From JAABVD01 sp965204545 (GTDB taxonomy: Bacteria > Verrucomicrobiota > Verrucomicrobiia > Opitutales > UBA2995): 64,000 bases of DNA. The notes below the pieces were generated by a model. The model worked only from the letters and a program-made list of their open reading frames with translations, ran no database searches and had not been told where the DNA came from. Position numbers and translations under genes: made by a program. Below, piece after piece: positions 35,775 through 45,006 of this stretch. The stretch covers positions 248,001 through 312,000 of the forward strand of contig CBDBFA010000003.1 in the NCBI GenBank assembly GCA_965204545.1, given 5' to 3'. Within the stretch, counting starts at the first letter, position 1. Each line of letters begins with the position of its first letter.

Positions 35775-36900
35775 TGTAACATGCCGGAATCGCTTCGTTG
35801 CGTCCCTTCATGGAATACTTGGCCAGTTGTTCTAGGTCCACCTCGACCCCCAGACCGGGACCTTCGGGCGCTTCAATCATGGGAAGCTCGTAGGCGAAGG
35901 TTTCTCGGATCAGGGTGTGGTCGAGGCCAATGTGATGGGCTAAATTCAGATTGGGAGTGGAGATCGCCACGTGGAGGCCGGCGGCGGTTCCAATTCCTCC
36001 ATCCCCGGTCCAATGCATGACGACGGGAATGCCGGCGGACTCGGCGATCGCTGCAGCCTTTTTAAAGCCACTGATACCTCCCACCCGAACGATATCGAAT
36101 CCGATAATGTCCACCGCCTCCTTTTTAACCGCTTCAAAAACTCTATAGATGGTGGTAGCTCCTTCATCCAACATGATGGGTACTCCGACCGACTGCCTCA
36201 AATGAGCCAATCCGTCGATATCCCAACGGAAGATCGGCTGTTCCACGCATTGCAAACCATAGGGTTCCAAGCGTTTGATGACCTGTTTGGCGGTGGCGAT
36301 GGACCAGGCTTGGTTGGGGTCCACTCGCAACTGAATGTTTTGGCCAACCACTTCCCGGATGGTCCTGACAACTTCGATGGTACGGTTTGGCTCACACTCT
36401 TTTATCATAATGGTTCGGTAACCTTGCTCAACGACTTCGGCCGCATCGCTGGCAATAATGTCCAAACTCACCGGCTCGCGGTAGCGCATGGTGGCAAAGG
36501 TCTCCACGTGTGAATGGCATTTTCCCCCCAGCAACTTGTAAAGAGGCGCGTTCAAAGACTTTCCGATGATGTCCCAGCAGGCGGTTTCAACTCCGGCCAT
36601 GGCCATGGTGGTTGTTTCCAGCGTCCATTTGGCCGGAAAACCATTCAGGTATTTGGCTACCATCTTCTCAACATCGAAGGGGCTCTCGCCCAATATGAGA
36701 GGCTGAATTTCCGTTTCGATGGTGGCCTCCACTCTGGGTGGAGGCGGAAGATTTGGGCCTACATAGCCCCAACCGGTAACTCCCTCATCGGTTTCAACCC
36801 TTACCACCGTTGATATGACCGATACGTTGCACCCCAAATCCCAATAGGCAGCTTCATGAGGGATAACCGTGGGTATCGCCTCTACCTTGGTAATCTTCAT
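35764..36900 (-). CDS. Enolase-superfamily dehydratase/racemase, cytoplasmic
   Basis: Mandelate racemase / muconate lactonizing enzyme family. A start at 36900 (MKITKVEAIPTVIPHEA) is the family N-terminus and leaves 31 bp to the upstream aldolase gene; the longer frame from 37026 lies inside that gene. Visible active-site elements: IKECEP (K-x-C variant of the K-x-K pair), Asp in RVDPNQAW, Glu in CVEQPI, Asp/Glu in MLDEGATTIY and His in VVMHWTGDGG. The K-x-C pattern and LDEG block suggest a dipeptide-epimerase or cis,cis-muconate-type variant as well as an acid-sugar dehydratase. Overlaps the AroE-like gene. Confidence 0.87.
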   Translation of the reverse strand: MKITKVEAIPTVIPHEAAYWDLGCNVSVISTVVRVETDEGVTGWGYVGPNLPPPPRVEATIETEIQPLILGESPFDVEKMVAKYLNGFPAKWTLETTTMAMAGVETACWDIIGKSLNAPLYKLLGGKCHSHVETFATMRYREPVSLDIIASDAAEVVEQGYRTIMIKECEPNRTIEVVRTIREVVGQNIQLRVDPNQAWSIATAKQVIKRLEPYGLQCVEQPIFRWDIDGLAHLRQSVGVPIMLDEGATTIYRVFEAVKKEAVDIIGFDIVRVGGISGFKKAAAIAESAGIPVVMHWTGDGGIGTAAGLHVAISTPNLNLAHHIGLDHTLIRETFAYELPMIEAPEGPGLGVEVDLEQLAKYSMKGRNEAIPACYNDV

Positions 36901-36931
36901 TCGAGCAACGGGAATGGGTTGCGGTCCGTCC

Positions 36932-37870
36932 TCAGGGACGAGCCGCTTGGGGTAAGGATAGCTCCGGGAGGATTTCCTCGTTATAAACTCTCCAGAAATC
37001 GTCAATTTCCCGCATGGCCTGATCACTTAACGGCGCGTTCACGGTGCGAATGTTGTGGTTTTTGAAAATACCACGCTTGACCATGATCTCCTTGTCGAAG
37101 GCGAAACCGTGGCGCAGTTCCAGGATGATTCCACGCAGGTGTTTGTAAAATAGCCGGTAGGCTCTTGGGGTTTCCCGGTTATCGAATAATTTCCAGAGAT
37201 AGGAAACGACATCGCAGAATTGGCAGGCATGGATAGTCCCCACCGCACCGAGTTCAATGTCGTAGGGCATATAGAGGCCTCCCAGGCCGGTCATGGTCCC
37301 CTGGAATCCCGGCATGTTGCCGTCCATGACATCGGCGATGGAAACAACCTGGGGAGATAGCTCCTGCTTGATCCAGGTTATGCTCCCCACTTCCCTGCAT
37401 AAAATTTCAATCTGGCCGACTGAAAGCGGAGGAGGACCAATGGGAGCGTTTTGCAACATGATGGGCAGCGTAGTAGCGGCGGCAATACGCTGGTAGTATT
37501 CGATTACTTTGGGAAAGGTCAGGGGAATAGCTGAAGGCTGCATAGCCATGACCATATCTGCTCCCTGCTCCTCGGCATATTCGGCCAGTTCAACGGCAAA
37601 GTTTACGTTCTGGGCTGCTACATTGGCAATAAAAGGCAGGCACCCATCATTCACTTCCAGAGGCACGCGGATCATGATTTTCCGTTCCTCCTCGCTCAGG
37701 TGCTCAAACTCACTTACCATGGCAGGGGAACAGAATCCGTCTGTGCCACTGCAGATGCAGAACTCTATCTCCTTGGCCAGGACATCCTGATCGATTCTGT
37801 CATCCTCCGTAAAGGGAGTCATCGGTATGGAATAACTCCCGCGGTGTTTTCTCAGATCCGGGAAATTCAT
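36932..37870 (-). CDS. DapA-family aldolase (DHDPS/N-acetylneuraminate lyase superfamily)
   Basis: TIM-barrel class I aldolase or dehydratase using a Schiff-base lysine, here Lys168 in SITWIKQELS. N-terminal GSYSIPMTPFTEDDRID is the family start, and VANVAAQN-type strands follow. Odd: the usual Tyr of the Y-N-x-P motif is replaced (IMLQNAP, Gln140), and the G-T/S-x-G-E loop is replaced by GTDGFCSPA. It is therefore not a true dihydrodipicolinate synthase. Position between two enolase-superfamily genes (13 bp and 31 bp gaps) fits a 2-keto-3-deoxy-aldonate aldolase or dehydratase producing pyruvate plus an aldehyde. Confidence 0.85.
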   Translation of the reverse strand: MNFPDLRKHRGSYSIPMTPFTEDDRIDQDVLAKEIEFCICSGTDGFCSPAMVSEFEHLSEEERKIMIRVPLEVNDGCLPFIANVAAQNVNFAVELAEYAEEQGADMVMAMQPSAIPLTFPKVIEYYQRIAAATTLPIMLQNAPIGPPPLSVGQIEILCREVGSITWIKQELSPQVVSIADVMDGNMPGFQGTMTGLGGLYMPYDIELGAVGTIHACQFCDVVSYLWKLFDNRETPRAYRLFYKHLRGIILELRHGFAFDKEIMVKRGIFKNHNIRTVNAPLSDQAMREIDDFWRVYNEEILPELSLPQAARP

Positions 37871-37883
37871 CGCGAAACAGGAG

Positions 37884-39041
37884 TCACTCCACAGAAGTGT
37901 TACGGATACAGAAACTATTTAGGACGGATTCATCGATCTCCACACCCAATCCCGGACCTTGGGGAACATCGACATAACCGCCCTCCTGTTCAAATACTAT
38001 GGAAGCAAGCTCGTTTCGGATCGGGTTGGGAGTCTGATCAAATTCCATCACCGGTTCCTGTTCGTATGGACGGGGATTCACGCTGTAGGGACAAGGTGGC
38101 AATGTAGAGGCCAGGCTGATGGAGGCAGATATCATGATGGGCGAGCCCCAGACATGGGGATTAACTTTAATACCCATGGCATTGGCCATAGTGGCCGTGT
38201 TCCTGAATTCAGTAATTCCCCCCCCCAGCATTACATCGGGCTGAATGATATCGAGGGCACGGTTGATGAGAAGGTCCCGGTTTTCAAATCGGTTGCGAAA
38301 TACTTCTCCACCGGCAACGGGAATGGGTTGCCCCGCTTTCACCTGCAGATAGGCCTCCACGTCGGTGGCCATGACCGGTTCTTCAAACCAGTGGATATTC
38401 TGATCGGCCAAGCGGTTTCCAAGGTCGATTGCAGTGTATGCATTGTAGGCCTTGTTGGCGTCAATCATCAGATATGGTTCCTCCCCAATTGCTTGGCGAA
38501 TGGCCGATACCCGCCTTACGTCTTCCGCAACACTGAGACCGCCAACCTTGGTCTTCATGCCCTGATAACCGGCTTCCACATACGACAAGGCCTCATCGAT
38601 GAGCTTGGTCGGAAACTCGTCTTTCCGGTAGTAAAGCCCGGTAGCGTAAACGGCCACTTTCCCGCGCAACGCCCCGCCCAGCATTTCGGAGATGCTCTTT
38701 CCCGAAGCTTTGCCGGCAATGTCCCAAAGGGCTATGTCGATATTGCTGATGGCATCTCCGCCAAAGCCACCAGTGGCAAAGGCGTTGTGCAGGCTTTGAA
38801 ACATACTGTGCCAGTGCTTATTGATGTTGCGCGGATCCTGGCCGATCAGGAATTTGGAAAAGCAATCGTGAATGACCGAGGCCGAGGGGCCTCCCCCCCC
38901 CTCTCCCCAACCGATGATTCCGTCATCGGTGGTAACCTTGGAAATAAGGGCCTGACGCCGGTCCGTCCATCCCATTCCCCATCCGAAGGGCTCGTCAATG
39001 GGGCTCTCAATCAGGAAGGTTTCTATATTTTCTATTTTCAC
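37884..39041 (-). CDS. Mandelate racemase/enolase-superfamily acid-sugar dehydratase
   Basis: The start (MKIENIETFLIESPIDEPFGWGMGWTDRR) is the canonical MR-subgroup N-terminus. Barrel residues: K-T-K in GMKTKVGG, Asp in LMIDANKAYN, Glu in HWFEEPV, Glu in VAGGEVF, Asp in IIQPDVMLGGG and His in NPHVWGSP, a full MR set with the Lys and His bases. The C-terminal DVPQGPGLGVEID is standard. Probably dehydrates an aldonate to a 2-keto-3-deoxy acid. It heads the enolase-aldolase-enolase-AroE operon, with a conserved palindromic site 172 bp upstream. Confidence 0.9.
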   Translation of the reverse strand: MKIENIETFLIESPIDEPFGWGMGWTDRRQALISKVTTDDGIIGWGEGGGGPSASVIHDCFSKFLIGQDPRNINKHWHSMFQSLHNAFATGGFGGDAISNIDIALWDIAGKASGKSISEMLGGALRGKVAVYATGLYYRKDEFPTKLIDEALSYVEAGYQGMKTKVGGLSVAEDVRRVSAIRQAIGEEPYLMIDANKAYNAYTAIDLGNRLADQNIHWFEEPVMATDVEAYLQVKAGQPIPVAGGEVFRNRFENRDLLINRALDIIQPDVMLGGGITEFRNTATMANAMGIKVNPHVWGSPIMISASISLASTLPPCPYSVNPRPYEQEPVMEFDQTPNPIRNELASIVFEQEGGYVDVPQGPGLGVEIDESVLNSFCIRNTSVE

Positions 39042-39212
39042 AGTTGGTCTTTTCTTGGCCGGGAGTTATTTCAACCAGCCCGCATAATTCATGAAATTCA
39101 CTTTCTCTGACTTTATGAGTTTGCCGGGACCGCCACTCAACTCCTGAAGATTCAACCAAACTGTTCTAGCAATTTTCATAAAGCCAAGAAAAAACAAATA
39201 TTTTGGCTAAAT

Positions 39213-39229
39213 CAGCAATACTTTTGTCA
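39213..39229. promoter_or_regulatory. Putative operator, site 1 of 4
   Basis: CAGCAATACTTTTGTCA matches consensus NRRCAATANTYTTGTYA, an imperfect palindrome of TRACAA-N5-TTGTYA. It lies in the 213-bp gap upstream of the mandelate-racemase-type gene and its operon. The same 17-mer pattern occurs only at the heads of three further catabolic units in this window. Confidence 0.65.
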
Positions 39230-39254
39230 TTTAAAGGGCCCTTCAGACTCACTT

Positions 39255-40814
39255 TCATACGCTTTTGGCAGACTTTTCATTCGTCCAGACCGTAAGGCCG
39301 TGCAGATTTTTATCGGGGGATTGTGGAAAGATGAGGCTGGCCAGGAGAGCGACTGCAATCAAGAACAGATTGGGAATGACGGCGATCCAGAACCGGCTCG
39401 GCACCAGGCTGGCCAAGCCGGGAAACGCGGTTTCACCGGCATCGGTAGTGAGGAAGACCCAGAGGGCCACGAACAGAACCGTCGTCACCAGGGCGGTCCC
39501 CGCCGCAACCGATCCAATACGCTTGGTGAAAAAAGCCAGATATAATACCCCGAACAAACCGGCCGTTATCAAACCCAGGGCAAAGCTCATCAAATCCAAC
39601 AGGGTTTCGTTGCGCATGAAGTGTATGGCCAGGGCAACCGCGATCATAAAGACGGCGATGATAGCGGTGAACCACCTTCCCGCCACCAGGTAGCGCTTCT
39701 CACTTTTCTCTTCAGACTCGAAGCGTTTGTAGAAGTCGTTATTCATAACCGCGGCCGTGGCGTTGAGGGTCGAGTCCAGCGATGACATGGCAGCGGCCAG
39801 AATGCCAAAAATGACAAATCCCGTCAGGCCGACCGGAATGCGGGTCAGAATAAAATAAGTGAATACTCCCTCCGGTTCCATATTGTCGACAGCCGTCTCG
39901 GGGAAATTCAGGTAGAATACCCACAAAGCCGTACCGACAAAGGCAAAATAGGCCCAAACCGGCACTGCCACAACGGTACCGATTATAAGGCCACGCTTGG
40001 CTTCCTTATCCGACTTCATGGCCAGGTAGCGCTGCACCACCGTTTGATCGGACGCGAAGTATTGGATAAAAAGAAACTGAAAGAGCAATATATAGCTCCA
40101 CACCGTCGTCTCACTCAAAGTGAAGGAAGTGTTGCCCAAGGAAAACTTCCCATTGGCAAAGGCATCTGCAAAAAGTTGGCTGCCTCCTCCCGGTAAAAGG
40201 TTGGTTATGATCGGAATGCAAATCAATCCCCCGACATAAAGTGAGATGGCTTGCAAGACGTCCGTGTAGATGACTGCTTCCAAACCGCCGACAATGGTAT
40301 AGACGGCTACCAGCACACCGAGAACTACGATTATGGTCGGCATGGACCAGCCGCTCATCTGCTGAAGGGGAATGCTGGTGATATACAAAATCAAACCGAG
40401 CCGGAACATGTTGTGTCCCACATAGATGGAGGCGGAGTAGACCCGGGCCCAGGGGCCAAAGCGGTGTTCCAAATACTCATAGGCGGACCGAAAATTGGCC
40501 CGCCGAAAGAAGGGCATGAAAATGAAGTAAGCCAGGAAGACCGGTAGAAAATAGAGCACTTGCGAGGGAATGAATTCCCAGTTTCCTGCAAAGGTCTTTC
40601 CGGGCAGGGCCAGGAAGGTCAAAGAACTGGCGATGGTAGCCATCATGGACAAACCAACCGCCCAACCTGGCAAATTGCGATTGGCCAGAAAGTAGCCGTC
40701 GGCCGACTTCATCTTGCGAGCGCTGTAAGCGCCGATAGCAATGACAATTCCCAAAAAAATGGCCAGGATTACGAGATCCGGCCAACGCAACAAACTCTCG
40801 GCGGTGGCTTCCAT
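39255..40814 (-). CDS. Sodium:solute symporter (SSS family)
   Basis: About 13-14 transmembrane helices in 519 residues. SSS hallmarks: SADGYFLANRNLPGWAVGLSMMATIASSLTF (helices 1-2), GGLEAVIYTDVLQ, ASDQTVVQRYLAMKSDKEAKRG and SSLDSTLNATAAVMNNDFY. It likely imports a sugar, sugar acid or related solute with sodium. Its ATG is directly adjacent to the stop of the GPH transporter gene (no gap), so the two transporters are one operon. Confidence 0.92.
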   Translation of the reverse strand: MEATAESLLRWPDLVILAIFLGIVIAIGAYSARKMKSADGYFLANRNLPGWAVGLSMMATIASSLTFLALPGKTFAGNWEFIPSQVLYFLPVFLAYFIFMPFFRRANFRSAYEYLEHRFGPWARVYSASIYVGHNMFRLGLILYITSIPLQQMSGWSMPTIIVVLGVLVAVYTIVGGLEAVIYTDVLQAISLYVGGLICIPIITNLLPGGGSQLFADAFANGKFSLGNTSFTLSETTVWSYILLFQFLFIQYFASDQTVVQRYLAMKSDKEAKRGLIIGTVVAVPVWAYFAFVGTALWVFYLNFPETAVDNMEPEGVFTYFILTRIPVGLTGFVIFGILAAAMSSLDSTLNATAAVMNNDFYKRFESEEKSEKRYLVAGRWFTAIIAVFMIAVALAIHFMRNETLLDLMSFALGLITAGLFGVLYLAFFTKRIGSVAAGTALVTTVLFVALWVFLTTDAGETAFPGLASLVPSRFWIAVIPNLFLIAVALLASLIFPQSPDKNLHGLTVWTNEKSAKSV

Positions 40815-42239
40815 CTAAAGCCCCCCGGCCTCCTCTTCTGCCCGGCGTTGATTCAATATTTCCCTGATCTCGCGTATCTCGGATTCCGGTAGGCGAAGAA
40901 AATAAAGCACCACCACCGAAAGCAGCACGAATATGCCAGGAACGATTACCATGGCCAACCTCAGGTTGAAAAGTACTTCGGGTGTCTGCACCAAAACTCC
41001 CTCCTGGAAACCGGCTAAACTCAACGCGATTCCGGTTATGAGGGCCGAGGCAGCCACACCCATTTTTTGGGCGAAACCCAGGCTGGAGCCGAAAAGACCT
41101 TCCCGCCGAAGACCGGTCCTGTACTCATCCAGGTCGCAAATGTCGGCCATTATGGCGTAAGGAAAAATTTCAAACGCGGGCAGCGCCCATATCATCAGGG
41201 GCTGAAGCGCCAATATTAGTATGGGGTATGCCGGGGTATAGAAGAACCAGGTCAAGCCGAATCCAACACCGGTTAAAAACAACCCAATGGCAAAGGCCTT
41301 GTGTTTTCCGATCTTCGTTCCGACCCAGGCAATCGGACCTACCGAAAACCATTTGAGCAAGGCGAACGCAGTGGCGGACATTGCACCCCACAAAGCGCCG
41401 GTTTGGATGTCCCCTCCGAAAACATAATAAAATATGACAAAACTGCTCAGCGGTATCCACACCACCAATCCGATCTCAAATATCAGGATGCCCAGCGCCA
41501 GTACAAGAAACCTTCCGTTGGAAAAAGTGTATTTGAAGGCATCCCAGATCCTGATACGCTCCTGAGTCTGAACCTCGGCATTTTCCCGGGTTCTGGTGGC
41601 GACGATAAGCACCGTGATAACCCCCAGAAGTCCCACCAACAAACCGTAATACTTTGCTCCTTGGATGGAGTTTTCAAAAATGTCCAGCTCCATGAAATAT
41701 ATGGACCAGAAGGGAAGTAGCATACCGGCGGAGGCAAACCAGGCCCGAAAGGCCATAACCCTACTCCGCTCATTATAATCCATACTCATCTCCATTCCCA
41801 AGGCGTTGTAGCAAACCAGGAACACAGTGTAAGCGGTATAGAAAATTAGTGAGGTAATTAGAAGATAGGTCCCTTCACGCCCGGAAAAGGCATCCGGAAT
41901 CATCAGCATCAAGGGGAACACGATTGCAGTAATTAAACCACCGATCAGAACATAGGGCCGTCGCCGCCCCCACCGCGTCCGGGTATTGTCGGAAATATGC
42001 CCCATCAGGACATCGGAGATTCCATCCCACATCCTCGGCCAGAAGAGAACGGCACCGACTATCAATGCATCCACCCCGAAAATGACCGTATAGATCACCG
42101 TCATCTGCCCAATGCCGTTTGACATCAGCATGTGGGTGGCACCACCAACCCCGTAGGCCACTTTCTTCCCAAAAGGCAGGATTATGTGATCCTCGTGGGC
42201 ATCGAAATTGCCAAGGCTGGACTTTGAAGTTTTTGACAT
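40815..42239 (-). CDS. GPH-family (MFS_2) sugar:cation symporter
   Basis: Twelve predicted transmembrane helices in 474 residues. The glycoside-pentoside-hexuronide signature is clear: FWPRMWDGISDVLMGHISDN followed by TRTRWGRRRPYVLIGG. Relatives carry glycosides, pentosides or hexuronides. First gene of the transporter operon; a 17-bp palindromic site lies 91 bp upstream. The start at 42239 gives a short hydrophilic N-terminus (MSKTSKSSLGNFD) usual in this family. Confidence 0.92.
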   Translation of the reverse strand: MSKTSKSSLGNFDAHEDHIILPFGKKVAYGVGGATHMLMSNGIGQMTVIYTVIFGVDALIVGAVLFWPRMWDGISDVLMGHISDNTRTRWGRRRPYVLIGGLITAIVFPLMLMIPDAFSGREGTYLLITSLIFYTAYTVFLVCYNALGMEMSMDYNERSRVMAFRAWFASAGMLLPFWSIYFMELDIFENSIQGAKYYGLLVGLLGVITVLIVATRTRENAEVQTQERIRIWDAFKYTFSNGRFLVLALGILIFEIGLVVWIPLSSFVIFYYVFGGDIQTGALWGAMSATAFALLKWFSVGPIAWVGTKIGKHKAFAIGLFLTGVGFGLTWFFYTPAYPILILALQPLMIWALPAFEIFPYAIMADICDLDEYRTGLRREGLFGSSLGFAQKMGVAASALITGIALSLAGFQEGVLVQTPEVLFNLRLAMVIVPGIFVLLSVVVLYFLRLPESEIREIREILNQRRAEEEAGGL

Positions 42240-42329
42240 CGATAGGTAACAGAATTCGGCTGGGCCCCGTCAGCTCAAACGAGAGAGAAAGTGATGGTGT
42301 TGGCTAGGAAAGGCACAATGATCCAATGT

Positions 42330-42346
42330 AAGCAATATTTTTGTCA
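42330..42346. promoter_or_regulatory. Putative operator, site 2 of 4
   Basis: AAGCAATATTTTTGTCA, 91 bp upstream of the GPH transporter start and just downstream of the IclR gene. It matches site 1 at 15 of 17 positions. Confidence 0.68.
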
Positions 42347-42435
42347 TATGCGTTCATATAATCGTCATTAAATCCAGCAGAACCTCCGCATACTTCCAAG
42401 GGAACTCGTCTCCAAGCGGGTCGATCGGCAATCGC

Positions 42436-43260
42436 TTAAAGATCCTTCAGTTGCGGATAGAAGGAAATGAAATCGTCCAAGGAAGGATTATGTTTCTTCA
42501 AGGGGGCGGAAACCGGAACCGCCACCTGAAAGGCGGCAATGGCTTTTTCGGCTTCTTTCAGGTTGAACCGGTAAAGCGGCCAACAGACCGATACCACCGG
42601 ATCCGCCGGTGCGGGGATATCCACCCAGGTAGCCATCGCGACCATATCCTGAAATGAATCCTGGATGTTAAAAGCGATATGGTGTTTGCGAGCCAGTTCC
42701 AGTTCTTTTTCCAGCTTTTTCGGGGCGTCTTTGCGAATGAGGTCCGGTCGTTGGGTCAGCAGTAATTTACCTGAGGCCGTCTTTTCGGAGGCATAGGCGG
42801 CAGGTACAATTTCATTGGGATCAAAACCCACCCGGTGAATGGTCTTGACGGTGTCGATTGGCACCAACTCGCTCCCCTTCAAACGAGCCAGTACCACCAA
42901 CTCACCCAGGGCGGCATTTATTTTATCCATGACAGGACGGTATTTGTCCTTCAGCGCCAAGTCAGCGCCCGCTGATAACAACTGCGGCAGACGATCCGAA
43001 GGAAAACAAAGCCGGTTTCGTCTCTCGATCAGACCGTAGTGCTCCAGGCTGTCGAGCAACCACACGGTATTGCTCCGCGGCTGTCCCAGTTGCTTGACCA
43101 CTGAGGGCACGTCGATGCCATCGGGATGGGAACAAATGATAAATAGTACATCGAGACCCTTGAACAAGGTGGTAGCGAGTTTTCTTTTCTTTGGCCACTT
43201 ATCCATATTCGGGGAGGTTAATGAATAGGTGTTTGCATCGTTTTGATGGGAATTTTTCAT
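42436..43260 (-). CDS. IclR-family transcriptional regulator
   Basis: DNA-binding regulator of about 275 residues. N-terminal winged helix (~residues 25-90: FKGLDVLFIICSHPDGIDVP, LGQPRSNTVWLLDSLEHYGL), then the IclR effector domain (AYASEKTASGKLLL, ATWVDIPAPADPVVSVCWP). IclR regulators typically sense sugar acids or aromatic acids and control adjacent operons. ATG at 43260 comes one base after the TGA of the HAD gene, tight coupling; a GTG at 43272 would overlap it. Lying between the bicupin/HAD genes and the transporters, it is the obvious candidate for recognising the four conserved palindromes nearby; that link is inference. Confidence 0.88.
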   Translation of the reverse strand: MKNSHQNDANTYSLTSPNMDKWPKKRKLATTLFKGLDVLFIICSHPDGIDVPSVVKQLGQPRSNTVWLLDSLEHYGLIERRNRLCFPSDRLPQLLSAGADLALKDKYRPVMDKINAALGELVVLARLKGSELVPIDTVKTIHRVGFDPNEIVPAAYASEKTASGKLLLTQRPDLIRKDAPKKLEKELELARKHHIAFNIQDSFQDMVAMATWVDIPAPADPVVSVCWPLYRFNLKEAEKAIAAFQVAVPVSAPLKKHNPSLDDFISFYPQLKDL

Positions 43261-43261
43261 A

Positions 43262-44002
43262 TCACAATTCACCCTTTGTCAACTGATTGGCAAGGTCTTC
43301 CAAACCGCTGGCCAAATAGTCGAACCGAAACTGGCCATCCGAATGATCGGGAGCATGCTCAGGATCTTCCTCACCCCACTCTTCCGGACGCGCTACGAAG
43401 GCGGTTTTCATGCCGGCCTTGGCGGCGCTTTCCAAATCGAGGTCGTGCGCAGCCACCATCATCACCTCTCCGGGATGGAACCCAAGCAGTTCGCAACCCC
43501 TTTGGTAGGTCTCGGTATGGAACTTATAAGCATCCATCATCTCACAAGAAATCACCGCATCCCACTGAATACGGTTGCGACGGGAACAAGCCATCACCAG
43601 TGACACGCTTAGAATGGTGAGGGTGGAAATAAAGTAGCGGCGGCGAAGTCTGGCCATCTGCTTCTCCACGTCCGGCCAGGCCGGTAGGCGATGCCACGAC
43701 AGCGTCAAAGAATCGAGTTCGTCATCGGGTGGGCAGGGAAGCTCAAATTCCTCAAATACACGAGGTAACTGGGACCGGTGAACTCCATCAATATTTCCTC
43801 CGGGCAGCTCATCAGTCTTCTTATTCAGGGTGTTCTTCAATCCCAGGATCCGCCAGCGATCGGCAAAGTCGGGCCAGGGAGCTTCCAGCTTCCGGTTGGC
43901 GCCCCAATTTTCCAACTCACCGATCAGTCCGGTTCGCCAGTCGAGCAAGGTTCCGCCGACATCGAACATAAGGGCCTTGGGTTTGTTAGAATCTTTTGTC
44001 AT
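43262..44002 (-). CDS. HAD-superfamily hydrolase, haloacid dehalogenase type II-like
   Basis: Nucleophile Asp14 in MFDVGGTLLDW; the second Asp of phosphatase-type HADs (D-x-D) is Gly, as in 2-haloacid dehalogenases and unlike most phosphatases. Later blocks YKFHTETYQRGCELLG (catalytic Lys) and VMMVAAHDLDLESAAKAGMK (acidic motif) match L-2-haloacid dehalogenase relatives. Many of these in sugar clusters act on unknown substrates, so dehalogenation is not assured. 45 bp downstream of the bicupin gene and coupled to the IclR gene. Confidence 0.82.
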   Translation of the reverse strand: MTKDSNKPKALMFDVGGTLLDWRTGLIGELENWGANRKLEAPWPDFADRWRILGLKNTLNKKTDELPGGNIDGVHRSQLPRVFEEFELPCPPDDELDSLTLSWHRLPAWPDVEKQMARLRRRYFISTLTILSVSLVMACSRRNRIQWDAVISCEMMDAYKFHTETYQRGCELLGFHPGEVMMVAAHDLDLESAAKAGMKTAFVARPEEWGEEDPEHAPDHSDGQFRFDYLASGLEDLANQLTKGEL

Positions 44003-44047
44003 ATCTGGTGATCAAACATCAAAATATCAGGTTCGCTTTGACATATC

Positions 44048-44950
44048 CTACTCCTCGGGACCGGTCAGGGTTGGATCGTTGGATCGCACCGCCAGGATCA
44101 CGGCATGCTCTTCCCCTTCCTTCCCGCCACTGAAAAAACCGACTTGCGTGCCTGCGGCGAAATAGAAGGCGTCTCCCACCAGGCAGGGATGACGAATGCC
44201 ATTACCCCACTTGTCCTTACCGGCTATCATGTTGCCGTATCCGCGCAATACGTAATAGATCTCTTCCTGAGTCTCGTGCCGGTGAGAGATATTCGTTCCG
44301 GTGGGCAAGAAATCCATTGTGAACAGGCTGACCATCTGGTAGGCGGCCGCGAGCCGGTCTCGTTCGCTCTCGGTTGTACCCATCAGCAATTGATACCGGG
44401 TGGTCGGACCATGGTATCCGAGAACCTGGAGCTCCACCTCGTCCGTGTTGGCTATCTGCAAGGTTTCGGTAGGCTCTACCTTGGTACCATTTGGGATGGA
44501 AAATCCCATAACCAATAAACTTATCGGCGACTCGGAGTCATTGATCACTCCACGCCTGACCCCAACTGGAAGATAGATATAATCGTTTTTCCCAATGCGA
44601 ACCTTCTCCTCTCCGTAGATCAGCTTCCCTTCCCCTTCGAGAATGAAGTAGATCTGCTCTTCGGAAGGATAGCTCACCACCGAACTTCGCCCTCCCGCCT
44701 CCACGCGTAGGTGACCAAAACGAATCACGCCATTGAGCAAATCGGCCTGCTTGTCTCCTTCTCCGAATATTGGCTTATAGGAAGCCGTTTCAGTTCCCCG
44801 AGTCAGGTCGTCCGGCCTTTCCCAGGCGGTGGGTACATGGCGAATGAGATAAACCTGCTCCTGCTTCGAGGCGAATAAAACGGTCGGAACAGCAAAGATG
44901 AGCAGCGAAACGATAAGCGCGCGCCTGAAGATTGGGAATGGGGAAGTCAT
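44048..44950 (-). CDS. Exported bicupin protein
   Basis: N-terminal hydrophobic segment RALIVSLLIFAVPTVLFAS predicts export. Two cupin domains: residues ~70-150 (LRVEAGGRSSVVSYPSEEQI, YLPVGVRRGVIND) and ~215-290 (PTGTNISHRHETQEEIYYVL). The second has a classic H-x-H-x(n)-E metal set; the first lacks the His pair. Possible metal-dependent isomerase, oxygenase or sugar-binding role. It sits 56 bp after the Tat-exported enolase gene, so both may process the same periplasmic sugar acid. Confidence 0.82.
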   Translation of the reverse strand: MTSPFPIFRRALIVSLLIFAVPTVLFASKQEQVYLIRHVPTAWERPDDLTRGTETASYKPIFGEGDKQADLLNGVIRFGHLRVEAGGRSSVVSYPSEEQIYFILEGEGKLIYGEEKVRIGKNDYIYLPVGVRRGVINDSESPISLLVMGFSIPNGTKVEPTETLQIANTDEVELQVLGYHGPTTRYQLLMGTTESERDRLAAAYQMVSLFTMDFLPTGTNISHRHETQEEIYYVLRGYGNMIAGKDKWGNGIRHPCLVGDAFYFAAGTQVGFFSGGKEGEEHAVILAVRSNDPTLTGPEE

Positions 44951-45006
44951 TTTTTGATGAAGGGTAAATTGTTATCGGGTTAGGCAGGTAAGGAACGAGA
45001 CAAAAT

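Noticed and set aside
37959..39110. Plus-strand open frame of 383 codons opposite the mandelate-racemase-type gene
   Set aside because: Antisense shadow; the minus strand carries the full enolase active-site set.
44221..44518. Plus-strand frames opposite the bicupin gene
   Set aside because: No motifs; the minus-strand bicupin reading is convincing.
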